From contig JAJRVB010000230.1 in the NCBI GenBank assembly GCA_024277515.1, forward strand, positions 1 through 7,757: 7,757 nucleotides of DNA, written 5' to 3'. Source of the stretch: Nitrospirota bacterium (lineage in GTDB: Bacteria > Nitrospirota > Thermodesulfovibrionia > UBA6902). Positions 1 to 6,356 of the stretch are shown here, one piece after another; the first letter of the stretch is position 1; each line of letters begins with the position of its first letter. Position numbers and translations under genes: made by a program. The notes under the pieces were generated by a model. It was given only the letters and a program-made list of their open reading frames with translations. It did not search any database and was not told the origin of the DNA.

Positions 1-579
1 CTCTCGGCCTTCAACGGCGGCCGACCGGGCTTCGGCTTCCTGCTCAAGGTGCCCGGGTCCCGCAGACCCCTGGACCCGGAAAGCGTCGGCGTGGGCGTAA
101 GCCAGGTGCTGCCCATCCTGATCATGTGCCTCGCGGCCCCCGAGGGCACGACGATGATAATCGAACAACCCGAACTGCATCTTCATCCCCAGGTACAGTC
201 GCGCCTGGGGGATTTCTTCCTGTCCATGTCGCTACTGGGCAAGCAGTGCATCCTGGAGACGCACAGCGAGCATATGCTGGAGCGTATCAACTATCGCGCC
301 GCGGCCGCCTACGGCAGGTTGCGTCCGCTGGTGAAATGCTATTTTGTCGAGGCCGGCGGCGGGCATGCTGATGTCCGCAGTGGCACGGAGGGTGATAACG
401 AGAGCGCTTATGATGGCTCAACCATCCGCGAGGTGCCGCTGAACAACTACCAGGCAATCATCCGCTGGCCGGAGGGGTTTTTTGATGAGGGGCACAGGAG
501 GGAGGAAGTGGTGATGCGGACTTCCAGAGAGGCCTGGGGCAATTCCGCGTTATTCAACAGAGCCGGCGGAAATAACTGA
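1..579 (+). CDS. AAA/ABC-type ATPase with DUF3696-like C-terminus, 3' part only
   Basis: The frame is open from base 1, so the gene starts outside the window; 192 codons are visible. Counting from the first visible codon, residues 28-41 (SVGVGVSQVLPILI) occupy the place of an ABC signature helix. Residues 52-62 (MIIEQPELHLH) are a Walker B strand with catalytic Glu and D-loop, and 86-93 (ETHSEHML) is the switch-histidine region. The tail at about 137-163 ends in WPEGFFDE, typical of DUF3696 proteins, which are SMC/OLD-like P-loop ATPases. The Walker A part is not visible. These soluble ATPases are common in defence islands and usually act with a partner nuclease or effector, but no partner can be named here. 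The gene is GC-rich, unlike the cassette downstream. The family call is firm; the biological role is open. Confidence 0.85.
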   Translation, partial: LSAFNGGRPGFGFLLKVPGSRRPLDPESVGVGVSQVLPILIMCLAAPEGTTMIIEQPELHLHPQVQSRLGDFFLSMSLLGKQCILETHSEHMLERINYRAAAAYGRLRPLVKCYFVEAGGGHADVRSGTEGDNESAYDGSTIREVPLNNYQAIIRWPEGFFDEGHRREEVVMRTSREAWGNSALFNRAGGNN

Positions 580-580
580 G

Positions 581-715
581 GTGGGCGGGCGGTTGCTCAT
601 TGCGGGCGGAGTGTCAGGTGAGAGGTTAGCTTTTACACCTGATAAGCCTGTTTCTATGTCACTGATGGAGCAGCTGGACAAGATAGAAGAGGAAACCGTT
701 TACACCTTAGTTTGA
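581..715 (+). CDS. possible small protein or gene remnant (44 aa) after the ATPase
   Basis: A GTG codon lies one base after the ATPase stop and opens a 44-residue frame ending at TGA 713-715. The product starts VGGRLLIAGG and ends EQLDKIEEETVYTLV. The second half has a plausible helical, charged composition and reads like real protein. The tight spacing suggests translational coupling to the ATPase, with no strong Shine-Dalgarno of its own. I recognise no family. The frame ends just before the IS3 remnant, so it could be an intact small partner of the ATPase, or the first part of a longer gene lost to rearrangement. Later starts (ATG 656 or 665) would leave under 20 residues. The evidence is only the open frame, its position and its residue composition. 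Confidence 0.35.
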   Translation: MGGRLLIAGGVSGERLAFTPDKPVSMSLMEQLDKIEEETVYTLV

Positions 716-750
716 AAGGAAAGTGGTACCGACAAAGGGATCCACTTCAC

Positions 751-795
751 AAGGCCAAGGTCGCCCTTGATCGCCTCCAGGGCGACCTTGGCCTT
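751..795. repeat. perfect 17-bp inverted repeat with 11-bp loop
   Basis: Arm AAGGCCAAGGTCGCCCT at 751-767 is the exact reverse complement of 779-795; the loop is 768-778. One arm encodes the KAKVAL part of the OrfA remnant. The other arm falls where the OrfA similarity breaks off. No T-run follows on either strand, so it is not a standard intrinsic terminator. It probably marks the junction where the element was rearranged or deleted. Confidence 0.85.
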
Positions 796-825
796 GAACT
801 GTTTGCTGAACTTTCTGCGACTTAT
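751..825 (-). pseudogene. IS3-family transposase OrfA, N-terminal fragment with lost start codon
   Basis: On the minus strand from 825 the frame reads ISRRKFSKQFKAKVALEAI and then KGDLGL, matching the opening of IS3-family OrfA proteins (usually MSRRKFS..FKAKVALEA..), the DNA-binding HTH subunit of the transposase. The first codon is ATA at 823-825. A purine run AGGAAAGGGG ends 4 bases before it, exactly where a start would be expected, so an ATG probably mutated to ATA. Similarity ends after KGDL, inside the second arm of the inverted repeat at 751-795. The frame then runs through unrelated sequence to a stop near 700. Only about 20-25 of roughly 90-100 codons survive, so it cannot make a working transposase subunit. 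Confidence 0.6.
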
Positions 826-919
826 GAAACCCCTTTCCTGAAACAGCAGGTTCCATCTTACCCTACTGTCTCATTTTGGGGGTCCACTATAAACAGCTGT
901 TCTAAAAACGATAGTTCTA

Positions 920-948
920 TTGACTTGCCAAGTTGTTAGCAATATCAT
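920..948 (+). promoter_or_regulatory. sigma70-like promoter of the GHKL ATPase operon
   Basis: TTGACT at 920-925 and TATCAT at 943-948 are separated by 17 bp, close to the sigma70 consensus in both boxes and in spacing. Transcription would begin near 955, giving a leader of about 45 nt before the ATPase start at 999. No other strong promoter-like pair was noticed between the IS remnant and the operon. Confidence 0.65.
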
Positions 949-953
949 TGCTA
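937..953. promoter_or_regulatory. candidate operator: palindrome over the -10 box
   Basis: TAGCAAT (937-943) and ATTGCTA (947-953) form a perfect 7-bp inverted repeat with a 3-bp spacer. It overlaps the whole -10 element and reaches toward the expected start of transcription. A dimeric repressor bound here would block the promoter. No regulator gene is visible in the window, so the binder could be one of the cassette's own proteins or a host factor; this is inference. Confidence 0.45.
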
Positions 954-998
954 TCCCACAACCGTATGATTGAATATGAAACTAACCCGTAATGACTA

Positions 999-2873
999 AT
1001 GGCTGAATGGCATTTCAATATTAAAAGGCCCGGTGACCGGCTGAGAGATCCTGTTGCCGGCACATTCTTCACCTCTGATGCTACGAGCAGACCTGGCGTG
1101 GCTCTAATCCGAGAGGGTATACAAAACTCGCTTGATGCACGACATGCTGATGAGGAAGTTCTTGTACGCATATATCTTTCAGGTAAAGACAACGCTGTTA
1201 GCGCAAGTGATGTTGCACCGTTCTTTGATGGAGCATGGGATCATTACCACTCCGAAATAAATGGACTGTCCAATCCGCCTGACATTAATGAAGATTGCCC
1301 TTTTCTGGTATTTGAAGATGAGGGTACAACTGGGCTGACAGGTGACATTTCACAAACAGAACCCCTCGACGGAAAGCAAAACTCTTTCTTCTCCTTTTTC
1401 AGAGCGGAAGGCCTATCAGGTAAAAGCTCTAAGGACAGAGGAAGATGGGGCGTTGGAAAAACGGCATTCAACCTGGCTAGCAGAGTCAGTTCCTATTTCG
1501 GTTTAACCGTACGATCGGATGACGGCCAAAAACTCCTTATGGGTTCCACTGTTCTCAAGCATCATAGAATAAATGGAACAATGTATATGCCGGACGGCTG
1601 GTTTGGCATCAAAGACGATGAAGATGAAGCTGTGATGCCCATTGAGGATTCAGACATTATTGAACAATTCAGCAGTCTGTTTGATATACCTCGGACTGAC
1701 CAGACAGGTCTATCTGTTGTAGTTCCATGGTGCGATTTGACAGACACAAACGTAAAACATGCAGTAATCCGCGACTATTATTACCCGATATTGATGGATC
1801 AGCTTGAGGTTATGATAGAAATTCCTTCGGGAGCCATGATCTTAGACGAAAAAAATATTCTTGAGGAAATTGAAAAATCAGAGGATCTCTTAGAAGAATT
1901 CGGACCTCTGCTCGATCTGGCCATCTGGATCAGAGACCACCATAGCGAATACTATGAGTTGAATGCCCCTACGCCAAACGAAGGCTGGAAATGGAACGAT
2001 GACCTGATACCTGATGATATGTGTGAAGAGATTTCAGCTAAATTGGATAACAATGAAAAAGTAGCAATACGCATTCCAGTACACATAAGGAAAAAAACTG
2101 GCGATCCGAAAGCCACTTATTTCAATATATTTATGGTACGTGATCCAGATTATTCTGGCAGACCCTCATTCATAAGAGAGGGTATTGTCATTAGCGAAGT
2201 TGGAATGATCACCAGGGGCATACGATCAATAGTATTGGCAGAAGATGAACCGATTGCTGAGTTTCTCGGAGATTCTGAAAATCCGTCCCATACTCAATGG
2301 CAACATGACGGTGAACACTTTAAACACAAATATAAAGCCGGCCGGACTTGCCTGGATTTTGTAAAGAGAAGTGTTGTGGAAGTATTGAGAATTCTCAGCA
2401 AGAAGGGTGAAGAGGAGGACAAGGAACTCCTGATCAACATCTTTTCGGCACCTTCTCTGGAACCAAGCACAGCTAAGAAGAAGACAAAGGCAAAGCCTAA
2501 AACTGGTGGAAAGGTTTCTGCGGCTGGCGGCGGGACAGATAAAGGCAGAATAGTTTTTGATATTACCCAGTTTGAAGATGGCTTCCATGCAACGACGACT
2601 AGTGATGCTCAAGTCACTCCCGGTGATCGTATCAAGATATCCGCTGCTTATTATAGAAGAGACCGAAATCCGTGGCGCCGGTACGATCCTCTTGATTTCG
2701 AGATGGATAAGGCACCGATAAGTATTAAATACAATGGTCTGAAAGAAATCGAGAAGAAAGAAAACTATATTATTGCGGAAGTCGAAGATGCGGAGTTCGA
2801 TATTAACGTGACAGGCTTCGATAAAAACCGCGACCTGTATGTAAACGCAGAAAAACTTGTAAGAAAACCATGA
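999..2873 (+). CDS. MutL/MORC-like GHKL ATPase of an RM-like system
   Basis: A 624-residue protein with an N-terminal GHKL (HSP90/MutL/histidine-kinase fold) ATPase domain. The N-box is RELIREGIQ-like: REGIQNSLDA at 38-47 with E39 and N43. Motif G1 is FEDEGTTGL at 105-113 (D107, G109, G112). Motif G2 is GRWGVGKTAF at 148-157. Residues 160-480 would hold the transducer-like region. A lysine-rich, low-complexity linker spans about 489-514, followed by a beta-rich C-terminal domain (515-624). There is no signal peptide or membrane segment. ATG 999 is the first possible start because an in-frame TGA lies at 993-995; no good Shine-Dalgarno precedes it. The family undergoes ATP-dependent dimerisation as a clamp on DNA and occurs in bacterial RM-like operons as MORC relatives. 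It is the first gene of a three-gene operon overlapping the next by ATGA. The GHKL call is firm; the precise system is inferred. Confidence 0.85.
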   Translation: MAEWHFNIKRPGDRLRDPVAGTFFTSDATSRPGVALIREGIQNSLDARHADEEVLVRIYLSGKDNAVSASDVAPFFDGAWDHYHSEINGLSNPPDINEDCPFLVFEDEGTTGLTGDISQTEPLDGKQNSFFSFFRAEGLSGKSSKDRGRWGVGKTAFNLASRVSSYFGLTVRSDDGQKLLMGSTVLKHHRINGTMYMPDGWFGIKDDEDEAVMPIEDSDIIEQFSSLFDIPRTDQTGLSVVVPWCDLTDTNVKHAVIRDYYYPILMDQLEVMIEIPSGAMILDEKNILEEIEKSEDLLEEFGPLLDLAIWIRDHHSEYYELNAPTPNEGWKWNDDLIPDDMCEEISAKLDNNEKVAIRIPVHIRKKTGDPKATYFNIFMVRDPDYSGRPSFIREGIVISEVGMITRGIRSIVLAEDEPIAEFLGDSENPSHTQWQHDGEHFKHKYKAGRTCLDFVKRSVVEVLRILSKKGEEEDKELLINIFSAPSLEPSTAKKKTKAKPKTGGKVSAAGGGTDKGRIVFDITQFEDGFHATTTSDAQVTPGDRIKISAAYYRRDRNPWRRYDPLDFEMDKAPISIKYNGLKEIEKKENYIIAEVEDAEFDINVTGFDKNRDLYVNAEKLVRKP

Positions 2874-3643
2874 CAAAACGTAATCTCAACTATACTGACA
2901 GGCAGAGAATTGTTCGAGAAGACGTTGATATATCAGTTGAAAAGGAGACAGGGGAGCCTCCTGAAATAATCTTTAATGCTGACCTGTCTCTTGGTGACTA
3001 TTCGTTACCAGATGATGCTGCAATCACAGTAGAGGCATATCGTGATCATAATCGGATGAGATTTGACTTCGGGTCGGTTGGAGAAGTCCAGCCGCCAGGT
3101 GATCGCAAACTCACGATGTTTGAAACTCAGGATGCTATTAAATTTCGCGTTCTGGTTACTTCTCAGGATGACCCGATAGGTCTAATCCTGGCTGTTGCGG
3201 ACAGTATTCCACTCATAGTGCCTTCAGATACAGGTGATATCAGGGAACCCCTGCTTCCTGTAAGAAGTGCTGATATAGGAAATCGAATTTTTGACATAGA
3301 TTTCAGCGGCAGCGGACCGGGGCTGGTGATTAACTCCGAGCTTGAAACAGACTGGCATTCATTAGTTTTAACGGATTCCTTTGCGACGCTTGCATACCCC
3401 TCAATAGTAAGAGAGATTTTCATACAAATCCTTCTGATTGATAACTTTGATGGCGGCAATCCAGATGACTGGCAAACTCAGTGGCTGAACTTTGCCATGG
3501 AAATGCCAAATATCCAGGAACCATCTTTTGGAGATGAGGACCGGATCCTGATATGGATAAGTGATGTGGTAGATGCATTCTGCCGTCGTTTGCATCTGAT
3601 AAGGAGGTTCAGGAACGTCGAGCGGCTTGAGGGTGAATTATGA
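2870..3643 (+). CDS. uncharacterised GHKL-ATPase operon protein (257 aa)
   Basis: I do not recognise a named family. The start codon overlaps the stop of the GHKL ATPase as ATGA (2870-2873), so translation is almost certainly coupled and the two products are probably partners. The protein is acidic and apparently soluble, with no signal peptide. The first 120 residues look beta-rich (for example FRVLVTSQDD at 92-101 and GLILAVADSIPLIV at 104-117). A GSGPG turn occurs at 146-150. The second half looks alpha-helical: YPSIVREIFIQILLI at 176-190 and a basic C-terminal helix with RRLHLIRRFR at 239-248. No PD-(D/E)XK, HNH, GIY-YIG or helicase motif is evident. A structural adaptor or DNA-contacting subunit of the ATPase complex is a guess from context. 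Confidence 0.85.
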   Translation: MTKRNLNYTDRQRIVREDVDISVEKETGEPPEIIFNADLSLGDYSLPDDAAITVEAYRDHNRMRFDFGSVGEVQPPGDRKLTMFETQDAIKFRVLVTSQDDPIGLILAVADSIPLIVPSDTGDIREPLLPVRSADIGNRIFDIDFSGSGPGLVINSELETDWHSLVLTDSFATLAYPSIVREIFIQILLIDNFDGGNPDDWQTQWLNFAMEMPNIQEPSFGDEDRILIWISDVVDAFCRRLHLIRRFRNVERLEGEL

Positions 3644-4353
3644 TACTAAGACGCCTGAACAATAAAGGCATCGAGGAATTCTGCAGCTATCTTGATGCCT
3701 GCGATTCCGACGATCCTCAACCCTATCCAGAGTATCTACTTGTGTCAGAAGAATTTTCTGAAAACGTAACACCTGATATCAAGATGGACAGAAAATACTT
3801 CGGCACCCGATACGAAGCAGCTAAATATTTGCTTTCTAAAATTAATGGAAAAGGGATCCCAAATATTGAATACGATAAAGGACTCTGGACGTGGCTGGCC
3901 TTGTATTATTTCGAACATATTTGTGAGAAAGACAAGAGTGGTTCATTTCACCCGGGAAACATCAACCGCTGGGTGCTTTGCAGCGATTATAAAACCTATT
4001 ATAGACACTTGCTGGCAGGGCCTTTCAGGATTTACCGCGCTTACCAGGCAGATCCTGACATAGCTTATGTACTTCTGGCGACACCGGTTGGTAAACCCGG
4101 AGAGGTTGTTGAACAGCTAGCGTCGAGGCAATTAATAGTATCAAATCGTAGGATCATCGAAGCTGCCACAGAAATCTATGTTGACAAAAAGGACATGACA
4201 ATTAAAACCGGTGCAGCTGGCAAAGGTAAGGGAAGTGCCCGTAGATATGCGGATCTTATGATGCAGCTTGACGTTACGTGGGATCTTTTTTCGATGTTTC
4301 CGGAAGAAATCTTGGCTCTTTTACCTGCGGAATTCGATCGCTTTGTTGATTAG
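3640..4353 (+). CDS. uncharacterised GHKL-ATPase operon protein (237 aa)
   Basis: No named family is recognised. Its ATG overlaps the previous stop as ATGA (3640-3643), making it the third member of a coupled operon. The protein looks mostly helical and cytoplasmic. Blocks rich in aromatic and charged residues look like conserved cores: GLWTWLALYYF at 81-91, YYRHLLAGPFRIYRAY at 120-135, EQLASRQ at 158-164, and a Gly/Lys loop leading into a helix, GKGKGSARRYADLMMQLD, at 194-211. The basic loop could contact nucleic acid. I see no standard nuclease signature. Its stop overlaps the stop of the convergent vsr gene by 4 bp, leaving no room for a terminator between the two transcripts. It may be the effector or an assembly subunit of the module; the sequence alone does not say which. 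Confidence 0.85.
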   Translation: MILRRLNNKGIEEFCSYLDACDSDDPQPYPEYLLVSEEFSENVTPDIKMDRKYFGTRYEAAKYLLSKINGKGIPNIEYDKGLWTWLALYYFEHICEKDKSGSFHPGNINRWVLCSDYKTYYRHLLAGPFRIYRAYQADPDIAYVLLATPVGKPGEVVEQLASRQLIVSNRRIIEAATEIYVDKKDMTIKTGAAGKGKGSARRYADLMMQLDVTWDLFSMFPEEILALLPAEFDRFVD

Positions 4354-4766
4354 CTACAAATATCAACAGCAATATTGCTGACCTTTTCTTTAAGTACTGC
4401 ATCATCATCTGCTTGGCACTCCCAGATAACGATAACAATCCATCCAGCATTCTCCAGCTGGCTGACTGCATTCTCATCCCTTTCAACATTCTTTCGGAAC
4501 TTCTCATTCCAGAAGGCAGTTCTGGTTTTAGGAGTATAGGCCAATTTGCAGCCACTATGTCTATGCCAGAAACAGCCATGAACAAATATTACAGTATGGT
4601 ATTTAGGCAAAACGATATCCGGGCGACCGGGAAGGTCTTTTCTGTGCAGTCTGAAACGATAACCATTCCTGTGCAGAAAAGAGCGCACTTTCTTTTCAGG
4701 TTTGGTATCCCTCGATTTAATCCGGGACATATTCCAGCTTCTGTGTTCAGAAGTAATTCTGTCCAT
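4350..4766 (-). CDS. vsr: Vsr-type very-short-patch mismatch endonuclease
   Basis: A 138-residue protein matching the Vsr family (about 135-155 aa) over its length. In ATG numbering, MSRIKSRDTKPE at 13-24 is the family's N-terminal block and GRPDIVLP at 47-54 carries the metal-binding Asp50. HGCFWHRHSGC at 63-73 holds the catalytic and zinc-site His/Cys residues, NVERDE at 93-98 follows, and WEC at 115-117 supplies the last zinc Cys. These match E. coli Asp51, His64, Cys66, His69, His71, Cys73 and Cys117 almost position for position. Vsr nicks beside T in T:G mismatches left by 5-methylcytosine deamination. It lies just after the cytosine methylase on the same strand, its usual partner. ATG 4764-4766 is preferred; an in-frame TTG at 4770-4772 would add two residues. 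All key residues are present, so it should be active. Confidence 0.93.
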   Translation of the reverse strand: MDRITSEHRSWNMSRIKSRDTKPEKKVRSFLHRNGYRFRLHRKDLPGRPDIVLPKYHTVIFVHGCFWHRHSGCKLAYTPKTRTAFWNEKFRKNVERDENAVSQLENAGWIVIVIWECQADDDAVLKEKVSNIAVDICS

Positions 4767-4781
4767 ATTCAACCATTCATT

Positions 4782-6356
4782 TCACGACAGCATGTCATAA
4801 ACAATTGATGCTATCTTGTTGGCAAGCAGCGGCGGTACTGCATTGCCTACCTGTATATATTGAGATGTTCTAGGGCCACAGAACAGATAATTATCGGGAA
4901 ATGTCTGAATGCGTGCTGCTTCACGTACTGTGAGACTTCTGCATTGACTCGGATCCGGATGGATATAGTAGTGGCCATCTTTGGAAATGTGACTGGTTAT
5001 GGTTGAGGCGGGAGTATCAGCAACCTGAACGCGGAATCTGTCTTTGAAAGGCGTATTCTGTGATAAATTCTTCGCATTCTTATGTGCAGGCAACAGCTCA
5101 GACGGGAATTCTCCCAAGTCAGGAGATCTCCCGTGCACTTTGGCAAAACATGCAGCAAAAAGATAGCGGTGTAAATCACTGGAAATGTGTCCGCGAGTAG
5201 TATGATTGAGTACACCTTTTAATCTACTATCTAAATACCATTCAGGTCTATATGAAATCTTTGCATTATAAGATACACATTCGCCCCCCCTCCCCTTTAC
5301 GGGCTTTCGGAACTTAAGTAAAGTATCCGCTATCGCGTGTTTTACTTCGGATGAAGGCAGCCGCTTGAACCAGCTGTATGTTTCCATGTCCTTGATATTG
5401 TCAATCCAACTATCGGGATCATCAGGACCTCTAGAAAGACCACTTCTAAGCCTGGGCAAACCTGAAAGTACATCTCTTACAGGTATCTTAACCTCACTCC
5501 TCAGCACCTCAGGTGCCCCTGTCGTAAAATCAGTTCGAATCCCAACCAGAATCAGCCTATGCCTGGATTGTGGAATCCCATGCTTCTCCATGTTAACTAT
5601 GTAATCACTCAGCTGGGAATCATGACAAAGACGGTCTCCGTAACTGGCAAGCGGACAAATCAAGTATTCTGGAACTTTTATTTCACTATTCCTATGATTA
5701 ATACTTCTTCCCTCACGCGCCAAAGCAGATAATGGATCAGTCAGATCATCAATGATCCGCGATAGTATCCTCTTATTTCTGAGAGTGGCGGAAAGAAGCC
5801 CTTTAACGTTTTCCATGATAAAAACCGTAGGTTTATGCTCTGCTATAACCTGAAGGTATTCGATATATAGATACTGCCGGCTGTCATCTTCAGGCTTGTA
5901 ATCTGCAATTCCCCTGTTTCTTGAACGTCCGACAACAGAATAAGCCTGACATGGTGGCCCACCGATAAGCACCCACTGGCTATCATTATCGAGTGCTTCC
6001 GAAATGCGTGAGTGAATATATCCGGAGTCAGTAACTCCAAGTTCGGCGAGCATTACTTCCTTCGCGGCTCTAGCAGCCTCATCCGGGAATTGTTTATATA
6101 ATTCTCGCCCGCCTGTGCGTCTCGCAAAATCACCGCTGCAAACACTTTCGTAGTACTCGTCAGGCACGTCATGTTTATCAAACTGCCGGAAGAAACTTCT
6201 TAGAAGCAGCGTTTCGTGCGCGTTTTCATCCTTCTCAATTGAAAGTCTTATATTGAAACCATTACTACCAGCACTACCGGAAAAAGATGAAAAACCCTCG
6301 CCCAGGCCTCCGGGACCGGCAAACAGATCAATTACTGGTATGGGCTTTTTTTTCAA
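4782..6356 (-). CDS. dcm: DNA (cytosine-5)-methyltransferase
   Basis: A 524-residue C5 methylase with all core motifs in order. Motif I, which binds SAM, is VIDLFAGPGGLGEGF at 8-22. Motif IV is GGPPCQAYS at 132-140 with catalytic Cys136. Motif VI is MENVKGLL at 181-188, motif VIII is QSRHRLILVGIR at 263-274, motif IX is LTVREAARIQTFPD at 475-488, and motif X is QVGNAVPPLLA at 502-512. The stretch between VIII and IX (about 275-474) is long and holds the target-recognition region, so the site specificity cannot be read. It transfers a methyl group from SAM to cytosine C5. The start is TTG 6354-6356: an in-frame TAA lies directly upstream, no later Met precedes motif I, and GGA sits 6 nt upstream as a Shine-Dalgarno. 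The vsr gene follows within 15 bp. Homopolymers A8 (just after the start) and G7 (codons 356-358) could be mutable. The label dcm names the family, not CCWGG specificity. Confidence 0.93.
   Translation of the reverse strand: MKKKPIPVIDLFAGPGGLGEGFSSFSGSAGSNGFNIRLSIEKDENAHETLLLRSFFRQFDKHDVPDEYYESVCSGDFARRTGGRELYKQFPDEAARAAKEVMLAELGVTDSGYIHSRISEALDNDSQWVLIGGPPCQAYSVVGRSRNRGIADYKPEDDSRQYLYIEYLQVIAEHKPTVFIMENVKGLLSATLRNKRILSRIIDDLTDPLSALAREGRSINHRNSEIKVPEYLICPLASYGDRLCHDSQLSDYIVNMEKHGIPQSRHRLILVGIRTDFTTGAPEVLRSEVKIPVRDVLSGLPRLRSGLSRGPDDPDSWIDNIKDMETYSWFKRLPSSEVKHAIADTLLKFRKPVKGRGGECVSYNAKISYRPEWYLDSRLKGVLNHTTRGHISSDLHRYLFAACFAKVHGRSPDLGEFPSELLPAHKNAKNLSQNTPFKDRFRVQVADTPASTITSHISKDGHYYIHPDPSQCRSLTVREAARIQTFPDNYLFCGPRTSQYIQVGNAVPPLLANKIASIVYDMLS

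Larger units (their letters stand above)
724..886 (-). mobile_element. IS3-family insertion sequence remnant (possibly MITE-like)
   Basis: Read on the minus strand, the right end begins TGGACCCCCAAAATGAGACA (886 to 867), a typical IS3-family terminal repeat starting with TG. A short leader follows, with a purine-rich ribosome-binding site and the first codons of orfA. The rest of the element is missing. At the left, TGGTACCGACAAAGGG from 724 resembles the right end if one gap is allowed, so this may be a 163-bp internally deleted copy keeping both ends; that left boundary is tentative. The flanks (gaaag and ctata) show no target-site duplication. Its end differs from that of the full element at the right of the window, so the two are separate insertions. 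Confidence 0.65.

Noticed and set aside
751..795. Intrinsic terminator
   Set aside because: The stem is strong, but no T-run follows on either strand and half of it is transposase coding sequence.
712..939. 75-codon plus-strand frame including KAKVALDRLQGDLGLELF
   Set aside because: The OrfA-like string is an effect of the perfect palindrome at 751-795, which reads similarly on both strands. The genuine OrfA similarity (SRRKFSKQFKAKVAL) is on the minus strand. No credible start or family match supports the plus frame.
2226..2876. 216-codon open frame on the minus strand, antisense to the GHKL ATPase gene
   Set aside because: It lies wholly within the opposite strand of a gene with clear motifs. 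Its product is rich in Phe, Ile, Cys and Ser with no recognisable domain, as expected of an antisense shadow.
4413..4808. 131-codon plus-strand frame across vsr
   Set aside because: It is antisense to vsr, whose catalytic and zinc residues are all present, and its product resembles no known protein.
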